DNA of 64,000 nt from Jiangella mangrovi (GTDB lineage: Bacteria > Actinomycetota > Actinomycetes > Jiangellales > Jiangellaceae): NCBI RefSeq assembly GCF_014204975.1, contig NZ_JACHMM010000001.1, positions 4,402,001-4,466,000 of the forward strand. The letters are read 5' to 3'. Position numbers and translations under genes: made by a program. Each line of letters starts with the position of its first letter. Positions within the stretch are counted from its first letter, which is position 1. The notes beneath the pieces were generated by a model that saw only the letters and a list, made by a program, of their open reading frames with translations, did no database searches and was not told where the DNA came from. Below, one piece after another: positions 8,176 to 16,626 of this stretch.

Positions 8176-9136
8176 CGTCGGCCTCCGACCTGCTTCGGCT
8201 GATGAAGATCCCGGCGATGACGGCCGTGATCAGGAGCAGCACCAGGCTCATGGTGGCGGCGTACGGGACGCTGCCGCCGTTGAAGGCGTTCTGGTAGACG
8301 TACCACATGGCCGTGTAGGTCGCCGTCCCCGGACCGCCCTGCGTCATCACGTAGACCAGGTCGAACAACTGCACCGCGTTGATGGTCACGAGCACCAGCA
8401 CCACCTGGGCGACGGGCCTGATGAGCGGGAGCTTGATCCGCGTCAGGATCTGCCAGCCGCCGGCGCCGTCGATGCGTGCGGCGTCGACGAGGTCGAGGTC
8501 GACGTTGTTGAACGCCGCCATGAACAGCAGCGAGTAGAAGCCGATGCTCGTCCAGAGCGTGACCACCGACAGGAAGACGATGGCGGTCGTGCCGTCGGTC
8601 AACCAGGGCACGTCCAGGCCGAGCACGCCGCTGGTGAAGCGGTCCAGCGGCCCGGTCTCGCCGTCGATGAGCATCTTCCAGATGAGGCCCGCGACCACGA
8701 TCGAGAGCAGCGACGGCGTGTAGATCAATGACCGGTAGATCCGCATGCCGCGGATCCGGCTCGACAGCAGGAGCCCGACGGCGCAGGTGACCACGATGGT
8801 CAGCGGGATGACGACCACCATGAACAGAGCGGTGTTGCGCAACGTCTCGTGGAAGAGGGTGTCGCGCAGCACGTTGCGGTAGTTCTCGAGCCCGGCGAAC
8901 GTCAGCCCGGAGAGCAGGGAGCCGCGCTGGAACGTCAGGTAGACGGTGTAGGCGAACGGGAACGCGATGAACGTCCCGAACAGCAGCACCTTGGCGACCA
9001 GGAACGGCAGCGCCGGCCCCAGCTCGCCGAGGCGCCGCAGCCGCCGCCGGGCGGGGGCGGTCCCGCCGGTGCCGGACCCACCCGGCCCGGTGGCCACGGT
9101 GGCGGGCGCCGGCGCGCGAGCGCTCACCGGGGTCAT
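8168..9136 (-). CDS. Carbohydrate ABC transporter permease (MalF-like)
   Basis: This 322-residue permease starts MTPVSARAPAPATVAT and has a proline/glycine-rich N-terminal tail. Six transmembrane helices follow, beginning ALPFLVAKVLLFGTFIAFPFAY. The EAA loop is DLVDAARIDGAGGWQILTRI and the late segment LFDLVYVMTQGGPGTATY is typical of sugar-type MalF homologues. Its ATG overlaps the stop of the discoidin-domain gene (ATGA), so translation is probably coupled. With the neighbouring MalG-like permease and the binding protein at 11739-13112 it forms one importer of unknown sugar specificity. Confidence 0.93.
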   Translation of the reverse strand: MTPVSARAPAPATVATGPGGSGTGGTAPARRRLRRLGELGPALPFLVAKVLLFGTFIAFPFAYTVYLTFQRGSLLSGLTFAGLENYRNVLRDTLFHETLRNTALFMVVVIPLTIVVTCAVGLLLSSRIRGMRIYRSLIYTPSLLSIVVAGLIWKMLIDGETGPLDRFTSGVLGLDVPWLTDGTTAIVFLSVVTLWTSIGFYSLLFMAAFNNVDLDLVDAARIDGAGGWQILTRIKLPLIRPVAQVVLVLVTINAVQLFDLVYVMTQGGPGTATYTAMWYVYQNAFNGGSVPYAATMSLVLLLITAVIAGIFISRSRSEADDV

Positions 9137-10017
9137 GGCCCGTACACCTCGACCTCCGTCACGATCGCGTAGGCGTAGCCGTTGGTCGCGAGCGCGGTGA
9201 TCCGCACCGCGTCGGCCCGCAGGCTCGGGAAGGTGGAGGTGGCTGCGCCGGCGGTGTGCCCGCGCACCGATGCCACCGTCGTCCACCCGGCCTCCGTGTG
9301 CAGCTCGACGTCCCAGTCCCGCAGGGCGAACCTCGCCTCCGCATGGGTGTGGACGTCCACCCGGCCGACCGCTGCAGGCCGGGCGAGACGCGTCTCGAGC
9401 TGGTCCGGGAAGACTCCGGGCGAGCCGTCGGCCCACGCCGTCGGCGGCCGGTTGAAGCCCTCGAGGGTGTACGTGTGGTTGCCGTCCACCACGCCGCAGG
9501 CGGTGGTGAGGTTGCCGACGGAGGAGGCCGTGGTCTCCTGACCGCGGGCCAGGTTGGCGTCCGGCCCGGACGGGCGTTCGGTCACGGTCACGGGGATCGT
9601 CAGCGTCGACGCGCCCGACCGCAGCGCCAGGTCGTACTCCCCCGCCGGCGTGTCGCCCGGCACCACCACGTCGAGCGGGGTCAGGGCCGGATACTCGGCG
9701 GGCGCGTAGGTGGTGAAGGTGGTGCGCGAGAGCCCGACCGGCTCCGGCGCGGTGACCCGCACCGTCGGATAGGCGGCCGCACCGTCCACGCTCCGCACGC
9801 CGATCTGGGTGGTCGACGGGGAGCAGAGGCCGGGTGCGACGTCGAGCCGTTCGGGGCCGGCGGTGAGCTCGAGCGAGGCCGACGGTTCCGGGCCTGCCGG
9901 GGCGCTGTCGCCGCGCGGGGCCACGACCGCGAGAACCCCGAACGCGATGACGGTGGCGGAGACGCCGAACGCGAGGACGGTGCGCGGCCGGCGCCGGCTC
10001 TGCTGGAGGTGGGGCAT
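9133..10017 (-). CDS. Secreted or membrane-anchored protein with F5/8 type C (discoidin) domain
   Basis: The 294-residue product has a basic N-terminus and one hydrophobic segment (RPRTVLAFGVSATVIAFGVLAVVA), a signal peptide or anchor. A beta-sandwich, NEW3-like segment follows (about 50-155, with GEYDLALRSGASTLTIPVTV). The last 140 residues form a galactose-binding-like discoidin domain: NLARGQETTASSV, VVDGNHTY, VGRVDVHTHAEARFALRDWDVEL and AVRITALATNGYAYAIVTEVEVYG. Such domains bind glycans at the cell surface. Placement between PhoD and the importer suggests that it captures the polymer or oligosaccharide whose products are imported; that role is inference. Confidence 0.8.
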   Translation of the reverse strand: MPHLQQSRRRPRTVLAFGVSATVIAFGVLAVVAPRGDSAPAGPEPSASLELTAGPERLDVAPGLCSPSTTQIGVRSVDGAAAYPTVRVTAPEPVGLSRTTFTTYAPAEYPALTPLDVVVPGDTPAGEYDLALRSGASTLTIPVTVTERPSGPDANLARGQETTASSVGNLTTACGVVDGNHTYTLEGFNRPPTAWADGSPGVFPDQLETRLARPAAVGRVDVHTHAEARFALRDWDVELHTEAGWTTVASVRGHTAGAATSTFPSLRADAVRITALATNGYAYAIVTEVEVYGP

Positions 10018-10062
10018 GGTCGCTCCTGAGGACGAGTCGAGGCGGTCGAGGGGCGGCGGGGG

Positions 10063-11676
10063 TCAGGCCTGCTGCAGGCCCGGGCTGCCGCTCTCGACGT
10101 AGAACGTGGCGTCGGTGCGCAGCGGGGAGCCGGGCCGGCTCACGTAGTCGAGGACCTTGAAGTCGGTGCGCCAGAGCTGCGGAGTCAGCTCGCAGCGCAC
10201 GTAGCCGCGTTGCACGTTGTAGTACGGGATGTGCGGCAGCTGTGAGGCCAGCGCGTCCCGGCCGGGGTCGGTGTCGCGGCCGTCGCCGGAGCTGCTGATC
10301 GAGGTGCCGACGAACTCCGTCCCGATGGTGGCGGAGTCGGGGTCGTCGAAGTCGGCCTTGATCTCGCAGGCGTTGTTCGCGTGGACGTCGCCGGTGAGGA
10401 CGACGGGGTTGGCGATGTCGCGGTCCTGGACGAAGTCGACGATCCGGTCCCGGCTGGCCTCGTAGCCGTCCCAGGCGTCCATCTCGTAGGACTCCCTGTC
10501 ATCGGCGACGTTGAGGTCCAGCTGCGAGAAGAAGACCTGCTGGGCGAGCACGTTCCACGTGGCCCCGGATCCGGCGAGCCCGTCGAGCAGCCAGCGCTCC
10601 TGGTCGTCGCCGAGCATGGTGCGGCTCGGGTCGCGGCTCTCGTCGCTCGGCGGCTTGATCCCGTCGCCGTTGGCCTGGTCGCTGCGGTACTGGCGGGTGT
10701 CGAGGACGTTGATCCGGGCCAGGTCGCCGTAGCCGAACCGCCGGTGCAGCGGCATGCCGGGACCGGCCGGCAGCTGGGCGAGCCGCAGCGGCATGTGCTC
10801 CCAGTAGGCACGGAACGCGTTCGCCCGCCGGACGACGAAGGCGTCCTTCGCCTCCTGCGGGTAGTAGAAGGAGTAGTCCGACGCCCAGTTCGACAGCACC
10901 TCGTGGTCGTCCATGGTGACGATCCACGGGAAGGCCGCGTGCGCCGCCTGCAGGTCCGGGTCGGTCTTGTACTGCGCGTAGCGCGCCCGGTAGTCGTCGA
11001 GCGTGAGCAGCGTGCGCTCGGGGAAGTGCCCGCGTCCGAGACTGCCCTGGTCGGCTCCCTCGTAGATGTAGTCGCCCAAATGCAGCACGACGTCGAGGTC
11101 CTCGGCGGTCAGGTGCTGGTAGGCGGTGTAGTAGCCGACCACACGATGCTGACAGGACACGAAGGCGAACCGCATGGACGAGGTGGCGGCGTCGCGCGCC
11201 GGCGCGGTCTTGGTCCGTCCCGGCGGCGAGAGGTGCTCACCGGCCCGGAAGCGGTAGAAGTAGTGCGCCGACGGCCGCAGCCCGCGCACGTCCACGTGGA
11301 CCGCATAGGAGAACTCCGGCCGCGCCAGCGCGGTGCCGCGGCGCACCACGCGCTGGAACGCCTCGTCCTCGGCGAGTTCCCACTTGACGGGCACCGAGAG
11401 GCGCCCGTCCATGCCGCCGAACGTGGCCAGCGGCTCCGGCGCCAGGCGGGTCCAGAGCACCACGCCGTCGGCGAGCGGATCGCCCGACGCCACGCCGAGC
11501 GTGAACGGGTAGGGCAGCCGGGCCCGCTGAGGCGAGGTGTCGGCGGCCGCGAGGGAGCCGCCGAGGGCGAGTGCGGCCGCGGCTCCGGTGACGGTGAGGA
11601 ACCGCCGGCGTCCCCACCGTGCGGCGAGGAGCTGGCTCTGGGTCGGGCTCGGTTCGACGGTGTCGTCAGGTGTCAT
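10063..11676 (-). CDS. phoD: PhoD-type alkaline phosphatase/phosphodiesterase, Tat-exported
   Basis: This 537-residue protein is a metal-dependent phosphatase of the PhoD family (Fe/Ca centre), cleaving phosphate mono- and diesters outside the cell. The N-terminus carries a twin-arginine signal (GRRRFLTVTGAAAALALGG). An N-terminal PhoD_N domain (PYPFTLGVASGDPLADGVVLWTRLAP) precedes the catalytic core: FVSCQH, LHLGDYIYEG, TMDDHEVLSNW, TRQYRSDQ and LTGDVHANN. Length is normal for the family. It is encoded between the sugar-binding lipoprotein and the discoidin protein of a carbohydrate importer, not in a phosphate regulon. Its natural substrate may therefore be a phosphorylated or phosphodiester-linked glycan (inference). 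Confidence 0.92.
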   Translation of the reverse strand: MTPDDTVEPSPTQSQLLAARWGRRRFLTVTGAAAALALGGSLAAADTSPQRARLPYPFTLGVASGDPLADGVVLWTRLAPEPLATFGGMDGRLSVPVKWELAEDEAFQRVVRRGTALARPEFSYAVHVDVRGLRPSAHYFYRFRAGEHLSPPGRTKTAPARDAATSSMRFAFVSCQHRVVGYYTAYQHLTAEDLDVVLHLGDYIYEGADQGSLGRGHFPERTLLTLDDYRARYAQYKTDPDLQAAHAAFPWIVTMDDHEVLSNWASDYSFYYPQEAKDAFVVRRANAFRAYWEHMPLRLAQLPAGPGMPLHRRFGYGDLARINVLDTRQYRSDQANGDGIKPPSDESRDPSRTMLGDDQERWLLDGLAGSGATWNVLAQQVFFSQLDLNVADDRESYEMDAWDGYEASRDRIVDFVQDRDIANPVVLTGDVHANNACEIKADFDDPDSATIGTEFVGTSISSSGDGRDTDPGRDALASQLPHIPYYNVQRGYVRCELTPQLWRTDFKVLDYVSRPGSPLRTDATFYVESGSPGLQQA

Positions 11677-11738
11677 GGTCGGTCCTCGGCTCGGGTGACC
11701 GGAAGGGGGACGGAGAGGGCGGGACGGTGCGCGCCGGG

Positions 11739-13112
11739 TCAGGCGGTGCTGGCCATCTGCCGAATGCCCTCGGAGGCCTCGGAGATCATGGCGTCGAGGG
11801 GCTGGCCGTTGAACAGGTAGTCGTTGATCTTGCCGATCAGGAACTCCTGCGGCTGGTACGGCAGCACCAGGGTGGCCCGGGCGTACTGGCCGTACTCGGT
11901 GGCCTCGTTCAGGAAGGTGTTCATCCGCGGGTCGGCGAGGGGCTCCTCGTAGAAGTTGCCCTCGACCGGGCGGGTCGGCTGGCCCAGGATCATGCGGATG
12001 TAGCGGTCGGTCTGGTCGGGCTGGAGCAGGAACCTGGCGTACTCGTAGGCCGCGTCGAGGTCGTCGCTCTTCGCCGACACCGCCCAGTAGCCGCAGCCGG
12101 CGACGATGTTGCGTCCCGCCGGCCCGCCCGGCAGCGGGATCACCGTCAGCCGCGCGTCGGGGTACTGCGTGCACAGCTCCGCCGACAGCGGCGGCATCCA
12201 CTGCATCCCAGCCTTGCCCGAGATGGTGGCCTGGCTCCAGCGGGCGTCGTCGGCGAAGGTGCCCTGCGGAACCACCGCGCCGGAGTCGACGAGCCGCTTC
12301 ATCACCTCGAGCGCCTCGCGGCCCTCGGGGGTGTCGAAGCCGATGTCGTCGCGGGCCTCGTTGATGTAGTCGCTGCCGTAGCCCCAGAAGTACTGCCAGA
12401 CCCAGTTGTCCTCCTGGGTCGGGATGCTCGACCACGCCATCCCCCAGTGCTCGACGTTGCCGGCGTCGAAGCCCGGGTCCTTGAGGTTGCGGCCGCTGGT
12501 GTCGAAGGTCAGCGCCTCCGCGAAGCCGATCATCTCCTCGAAGGTCGTGGGCAGCGGCGGCTGCCCGGCCTTCTCCCAGATCGCGGCGTTCAGGCCGAGC
12601 GGCTGGAACCCCTGGGTGAACGGGACGGCGTACAGCTCGCCGTCCGGGCCCGTGGCCGCGTCGAGGTAGGACTGAGGCTGCCCCTGCGTGAAGGATGCGA
12701 GGTCGTCCTCGCCGGCGAGCTCGCGGAAGTCGGCGAGCACGCCGGTCTCGCGCCACTTGTTCATCCACGGGATGATCTGGTAGGTCACGTCCGGCGGGTT
12801 GTTGCCCGAGAACCCCGCGGTGTATTTCGTCAGAGCGTTCTCCCACGGGATGACCAGGCTCGACGCGGTGATCTCACCGGCCGAGGACTCCTTGATGCCC
12901 GCGGCCATCTCGTCGGTGAACGCCTTCATGGCCTCGGGCGAGGCGTTGGGCGTCAGCCAGAGGTCGACCTTCCCGCCCCCTCCGCCGGAGCCGCCGTCGG
13001 TGTCCTCGCCGAGCCCGCAGGACCCGAGGAAGGCCGCCAGCCCGGCGGCGCCGCCGAGCTGGAGCGCCCGGCGACGCGACAGCTGCGTCGTGACATGCGT
13101 GGGTGTGAACAC
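11739..13112 (-). CDS. Carbohydrate ABC transporter substrate-binding lipoprotein
   Basis: This 457-residue extracellular solute-binding protein (family 1) feeds sugars to the permeases downstream. Its N-terminus combines a twin-arginine motif (SRRRALQLGGAAGLAAFLGSCG) with a lipobox-like LGSC, so it is a Tat-exported lipoprotein. A Gly/Ser linker follows and then the binding fold (KVDLWLTPNASPEAMKAFTDEM, GFQPLGLNAAIWEKAG, ISGKAGMQWMPPLSAEL). I chose the GTG at 13110-13112 because an AGGAGG lies 4 bases upstream. An ATG 5 codons earlier (13127) has no good ribosome-binding site. It is the first gene of the minus-strand operon. Confidence 0.92.
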   Translation of the reverse strand: MFTPTHVTTQLSRRRALQLGGAAGLAAFLGSCGLGEDTDGGSGGGGGKVDLWLTPNASPEAMKAFTDEMAAGIKESSAGEITASSLVIPWENALTKYTAGFSGNNPPDVTYQIIPWMNKWRETGVLADFRELAGEDDLASFTQGQPQSYLDAATGPDGELYAVPFTQGFQPLGLNAAIWEKAGQPPLPTTFEEMIGFAEALTFDTSGRNLKDPGFDAGNVEHWGMAWSSIPTQEDNWVWQYFWGYGSDYINEARDDIGFDTPEGREALEVMKRLVDSGAVVPQGTFADDARWSQATISGKAGMQWMPPLSAELCTQYPDARLTVIPLPGGPAGRNIVAGCGYWAVSAKSDDLDAAYEYARFLLQPDQTDRYIRMILGQPTRPVEGNFYEEPLADPRMNTFLNEATEYGQYARATLVLPYQPQEFLIGKINDYLFNGQPLDAMISEASEGIRQMASTA

Positions 13113-13130
13113 GAGACCTCCTGCCATAAC

Positions 13131-13148
13131 TCTTCGATATTTCGAAGA
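13131..13148. promoter_or_regulatory. Palindromic operator candidate upstream of the sugar operon
   Basis: The sequence TCTTCGATATTTCGAAGA has 7-base arms around a 4-base centre. It lies 19 bp upstream of the binding-protein start in an AT-richer patch that should hold the divergent promoters for the sugar operon (minus) and the acyltransferase-like gene (plus). Size and position fit a repressor site covering the transcription or translation start. No regulator gene is adjacent, so the binding protein is unknown. Confidence 0.5.
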
Positions 13149-13248
13149 TAGATTCAGGGTTGCGAAACTATAGTGCGACCGTTGAGACTGCGCAATGAGT
13201 AGTGCCGGACCGCCTCAGGGGCGGGACCGAGGAAGGGGATCAGGGACC

Positions 13249-14154
13249 ATGCACGAGCCCGGAACCGCGGAGCTGCCCTCGGCGGAACAGGCCGATGCCT
13301 GGCTCGCGGAGATCGGCGTCGCCCCCGAGGACCGGCTCGCCGTGCTGGCGGCCCGTCCGGCGTTGGCGGCCTCGCCCGGCCTGCTGGCACTGCTCGCGGA
13401 GCGACGCGGGCAGCTGATCGCGCACCTGGGTGATCCACGGACCCTGCCGGACTGGCACGACGTCGGCCCGCCGCACGAGCGGGTGGGGAACCTGGTCTAC
13501 GTCTGGGTGTTCCTGTCGGTTCTCCCCGAGGTGCGCGCGTTCCACGAGCGCCACGGCGTGACGCGACGCGACGGCAGCCGGATCCTGGCCAACCTCGCCG
13601 CCCAGCTGGCCGCGTACAGGTCCCTGCACGGCGTCGCCGGACTGAGCGAGCAGAACTGGCTGACCCGGCACTTCCGGGCCACCATCCTCGACTTCGGCAG
13701 ACTCCACGTCGAGCGGAGCTACTTCGACGCGGACGCGCCGGGACACGGCGCCGCGGGCCCGGTCCGAGGCGAGCCCGTGCTGTCCCTGCACATCCCGGAG
13801 GGACGGCTGACTCCGGCGGCGTGCGACGAGTCCATCGCCGCGGCCACCGCCTTCTACCGGCGCGAGTTCGGGCACGAGGACCACCGGTTCGGCGTCTGCA
13901 CCTCGTGGGTACTGGATCCGCAGCTGCGCTCGTACCTCGCGGCCGACTCGAACATCCTCGCCTTCCAGCGCCGGTTCGAGCTCGCGCCGGATCCCGGCCC
14001 GGACCGCGCCGGCACTGTCGTCGAGTTCGTCTTCGAGCGCCCCGCCGATCACCTCGACGCACTGCCGCAGGACACGTCGCTGCAGCGCGCCCTGGTGACC
14101 CACATCCGTGCGGGCCGCCCCTGGCACTTCCGCACCGGGTGGTTCCGGCTCTGA
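13249..14154 (+). CDS. Acyltransferase-domain protein (GNAT_C-like, DUF5596)
   Basis: This 301-residue product resembles actinobacterial proteins annotated as acyltransferase-domain-containing, with an N-terminal helical domain and a C-terminal GNAT-like fold. Visible traits are LPDWHDVGPPHERVGNLVYVWVFLSVLPEVR, then LSHIPEG-like VLSLHIPEGRLTPAACDES, AFYRREFGHEDHRFGVCTSWVLDPQL and SNILAFQRRFEL. There is no signal peptide. I chose the ATG at 13249; the frame is open upstream to 13195 but that segment is low-complexity. It is divergent from the sugar operon and shares its control region. Its substrate is unknown; some relatives sit beside carbohydrate loci. Confidence 0.7.
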   Translation: MHEPGTAELPSAEQADAWLAEIGVAPEDRLAVLAARPALAASPGLLALLAERRGQLIAHLGDPRTLPDWHDVGPPHERVGNLVYVWVFLSVLPEVRAFHERHGVTRRDGSRILANLAAQLAAYRSLHGVAGLSEQNWLTRHFRATILDFGRLHVERSYFDADAPGHGAAGPVRGEPVLSLHIPEGRLTPAACDESIAAATAFYRREFGHEDHRFGVCTSWVLDPQLRSYLAADSNILAFQRRFELAPDPGPDRAGTVVEFVFERPADHLDALPQDTSLQRALVTHIRAGRPWHFRTGWFRL

Positions 14155-14177
14155 GCGGAGCCGCATGCGGACCGGCG

Positions 14178-14870
14178 TCATGACCGCGCTCCCGCGGTGC
14201 GAGCGAGCTCGGCCCCGATGAGGCCCGGATGGTCGGTGGTGAAGCCGTCGACCCCCAGGTCGCTGGCGGCGCGCAGCTGCGCCGGCGTGTCGACCGGCCA
14301 GACGCTGACGTCCAGGCCGCGCCGGTGCGCACTCGCCACCAGGGCGCGAGTGGTGCCCGGCCAGCCGAGGAGCACCCGCGACGCGCCGGAGCCGGCCGCC
14401 CGCGCCACGTTCTCGGCGGAGCCGGCCGACGCGATCAGCCCCACGGGAGTGGACGGGAAGAGCCGGACCAGTTCGGCCACGACCTCCGGCTCGAAGCTGC
14501 AGGGCGAGATCCGGTCGAGCTCGGCCGGGCGCTCACGCAGCAGGGCGGCCAGTGGCCCGACCGCCTCGGGCGCCTTGATCTCGACCTGCAGCGGCACGGC
14601 GACGGCGTCGAGCACCGACTCGAACGACGGCACCGGCTCCCCGCCCGCGTCCAGGGCCTGGAGCTCCGCGAAGGTCAGGTCGGCGACGGCGCCGGTGCCG
14701 TCGGTCGTCCGGTCGACGGTCTCGTCGTGCAGGACGACGAGGCGCCCGTCCGCGGACAACCGCAGATCCAGCTCGACCTCGTCGGCGCCCTGCTCCACGG
14801 CGCGCCGGAACGAGGCCAGGGTGTTCTCCGGCGCCACGGCCGGAGAGCCGCGGTGCGCGCACATAACCAT
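14178..14870 (-). CDS. Glycerophosphodiester phosphodiesterase family protein
   Basis: This 230-residue TIM-barrel enzyme hydrolyses glycerophosphodiesters to glycerol 3-phosphate and an alcohol. It has the GDPD signature AHRGSPAVAPENTLASFRRAVEQGADEVELDLRLSADGRLVVLHDETVDRTTDGTG, giving the catalytic HR-E-D-H set, and VPLQVEIK for a metal ligand. There is no signal sequence, so it is cytoplasmic. I chose the ATG at 14868-14870, with GGGGAG 5 bases upstream; an in-frame ATG at 14909 lacks a ribosome-binding site. It converges on the acyltransferase-like gene. Its presence near phoD suggests that phosphodiester-bearing compounds are handled in this neighbourhood (inference). Confidence 0.9.
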   Translation of the reverse strand: MVMCAHRGSPAVAPENTLASFRRAVEQGADEVELDLRLSADGRLVVLHDETVDRTTDGTGAVADLTFAELQALDAGGEPVPSFESVLDAVAVPLQVEIKAPEAVGPLAALLRERPAELDRISPCSFEPEVVAELVRLFPSTPVGLIASAGSAENVARAAGSGASRVLLGWPGTTRALVASAHRRGLDVSVWPVDTPAQLRAASDLGVDGFTTDHPGLIGAELARTAGARS

Positions 14871-15078
14871 TCGACTCCCCACGAGCGCCTCCGACGTGAC
14901 GGTTGCCATCGGATCCGATGGACGGGACGGACGTAGCTAACACTTGGTGCGGTAACTTAACGTCCAGATTGAGATATTGGCAAGCATCATCGCGATCTGC
15001 GAGGGTGCATCACATGTACTGGTGTTAACTATGCGATAGCGTTCGGTACGGAACGGACATCGAGCAGACGGAGCGCAC
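14871..15078. promoter_or_regulatory. Divergent promoter region of the GDPD gene and the kinase operon
   Basis: This 208-bp gap between divergent genes is clearly more AT-rich than its surroundings, notably about 14936-14985 and around TTAACTATGCGATAG near 15025-15040. It should contain promoters for the phosphodiesterase (minus) and for the two-kinase operon (plus). The operator of the operon's own DeoR-type regulator would also be expected here. I cannot name a convincing palindrome. Confidence 0.4.
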
Positions 15079-16626
15079 ATGGAGTCGAGGCCCGCGGACG
15101 TCCTCTGGGCCGGCGTCGACATCGGGACGCAGAGCGTGCGGGTCCTCATCTCCGACGACACCGGCCGAGTGCTCGCGCTCGGGTCCGCCGGGCTCACGAG
15201 CGACCGTCGCAGCCCCGGCGGACGCCGGCACGAGCAGGATCCGCACCAGTGGTGGCACGCGGTCGGCGCGGCGTCCCGGCAGGCCCTCGCCGGCCTGCCG
15301 CCGCGGCAGCGGAGGTCACCGGTCGGCGCGGTCGCGATCTGCAGCACGTCGGGCACCGTCCTGCTCACCGACGAGCGGGGCGCACCCATCACGCCGGCAC
15401 TCATGTACGACGACGCCCGCGCGGTGGGTGAGCTGTCCCGGCTGCGGGAACGGCTGCGCGCCGGCGGCTCCGGCGCACCGCACGCGGAGCCCGACGCGTC
15501 GGTCCAGCTGTCCTGGGCCCTGCCGAAGATCGACTGGCTGCTCCGCCGGCAAGCCACGACGGGCCGGTGCCCCGGGTACGTCGCGCACAGCGCCGACGTC
15601 GTCGCCGCGGCGCTGGTGGGCCACCGGGTGCCCACTGACAGCAGCCACGCGCTGAAGTCGGGCTACGACGTCGTCGAGGAGCGCTGGGACCCGCAACTCC
15701 TCGACGCGGCCGGTGTCGACGCCGGCCGCCTCCCCTCGGTCGTCCCGCCCGGCACCCGTCTCGGCACCGTGACCGCGGCGTCGTCGGCCCACACCGGCCT
15801 GCCCGCCGGCACACCCGTGGTCGCGGGAATGACGGACGGGTGCGCCGCCCAGATCGCCGCCGGAGCGCTCTCGCCGGGCAGCTGGAACTCCGTGCTCGGC
15901 ACCACCCTGGTGCTCAAGGGCGTCTCCGCAGCGCTCATCGACGACCCTGCGGGCGCCGTCTACAGCCACCGGCATCCCGACGGCGGCTGGCTCCCGGGCG
16001 GGGCGTCGAACGTCGGGGCGGGTGCCGTCGCCGAGGAGTTCGCCGACGACGACCTCGACGTACTGGCCGCCGAGGCCCGGCGGTTCGAGCCGGCCGGCGC
16101 GGTCGTCTACCCGCTGACGGCGCGGGGCGAGCGGTTCCCCTTCGTCCGTCCGGACGCCACCCGGTTCGAGCTCGGCACCACGACCACCAGGGCGGAGCGG
16201 TACGCCGCCGTCGTCCAGGGCGTCGCCTACGTCGAGCGGCTCTGCTTCGAACGGCTCGGCGGACTCGGCGCCGACGTCAGCGGCGACGTCACCATCACCG
16301 GCGGCGCCACCCGCAGCGCCTACTGGAACCAGCTCCGCGCCGACGTGCTCGGCCGGCCGCTCGCGCTGCCCCGGACCCCCGAGCCCGCGTTCGGGATGGC
16401 GGTCCTCGCCTCGGCACCCGGGACGACGGTCGCCGCCCGCGCCGCGACCATGGTCGCCCGCCGCGCCGTCGTCGAGCCGCGCGCCGGGTCGCACGAGCGG
16501 CTCACCGCGGGCTACGAGCAGCTGGTCGCCGAACTGACCCGGCGCGGTCACCTCGACCTCGCCGGCACCGAGGCCGGCGCCACCCCGACGACCACCGCCC
16601 CTCGGCTGAACGGGTACGCCCCATGA
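15079..16626 (+). CDS. FGGY-family carbohydrate kinase 1
   Basis: This 515-residue sugar kinase transfers the ATP gamma-phosphate to a polyol or ketose. The first lobe starts WAGVDIGTQSVRVLISDDTGRVLA (phosphate-1 loop). Later motifs are GMTDGCAAQIAAGALSPGSWNSVLGTT (second half, acidic catalytic region) and the FGGY C-terminal signature VTITGGATRSAYWNQLRADVLGRPL. Length is normal. It is the first gene of a plus-strand operon, and its stop overlaps the next start (ATGA). Which sugar it phosphorylates cannot be read from sequence; xylulose/ribulose/erythritol-type substrates are all possible. Confidence 0.9.
   Translation: MESRPADVLWAGVDIGTQSVRVLISDDTGRVLALGSAGLTSDRRSPGGRRHEQDPHQWWHAVGAASRQALAGLPPRQRRSPVGAVAICSTSGTVLLTDERGAPITPALMYDDARAVGELSRLRERLRAGGSGAPHAEPDASVQLSWALPKIDWLLRRQATTGRCPGYVAHSADVVAAALVGHRVPTDSSHALKSGYDVVEERWDPQLLDAAGVDAGRLPSVVPPGTRLGTVTAASSAHTGLPAGTPVVAGMTDGCAAQIAAGALSPGSWNSVLGTTLVLKGVSAALIDDPAGAVYSHRHPDGGWLPGGASNVGAGAVAEEFADDDLDVLAAEARRFEPAGAVVYPLTARGERFPFVRPDATRFELGTTTTRAERYAAVVQGVAYVERLCFERLGGLGADVSGDVTITGGATRSAYWNQLRADVLGRPLALPRTPEPAFGMAVLASAPGTTVAARAATMVARRAVVEPRAGSHERLTAGYEQLVAELTRRGHLDLAGTEAGATPTTTAPRLNGYAP

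Noticed and set aside
13195..13248. Upstream ATG for the acyltransferase-like gene
   Set aside because: The extra 18 residues are Gly/Arg-rich low complexity without family match; the ATG at 13249 gives a standard N-terminus.
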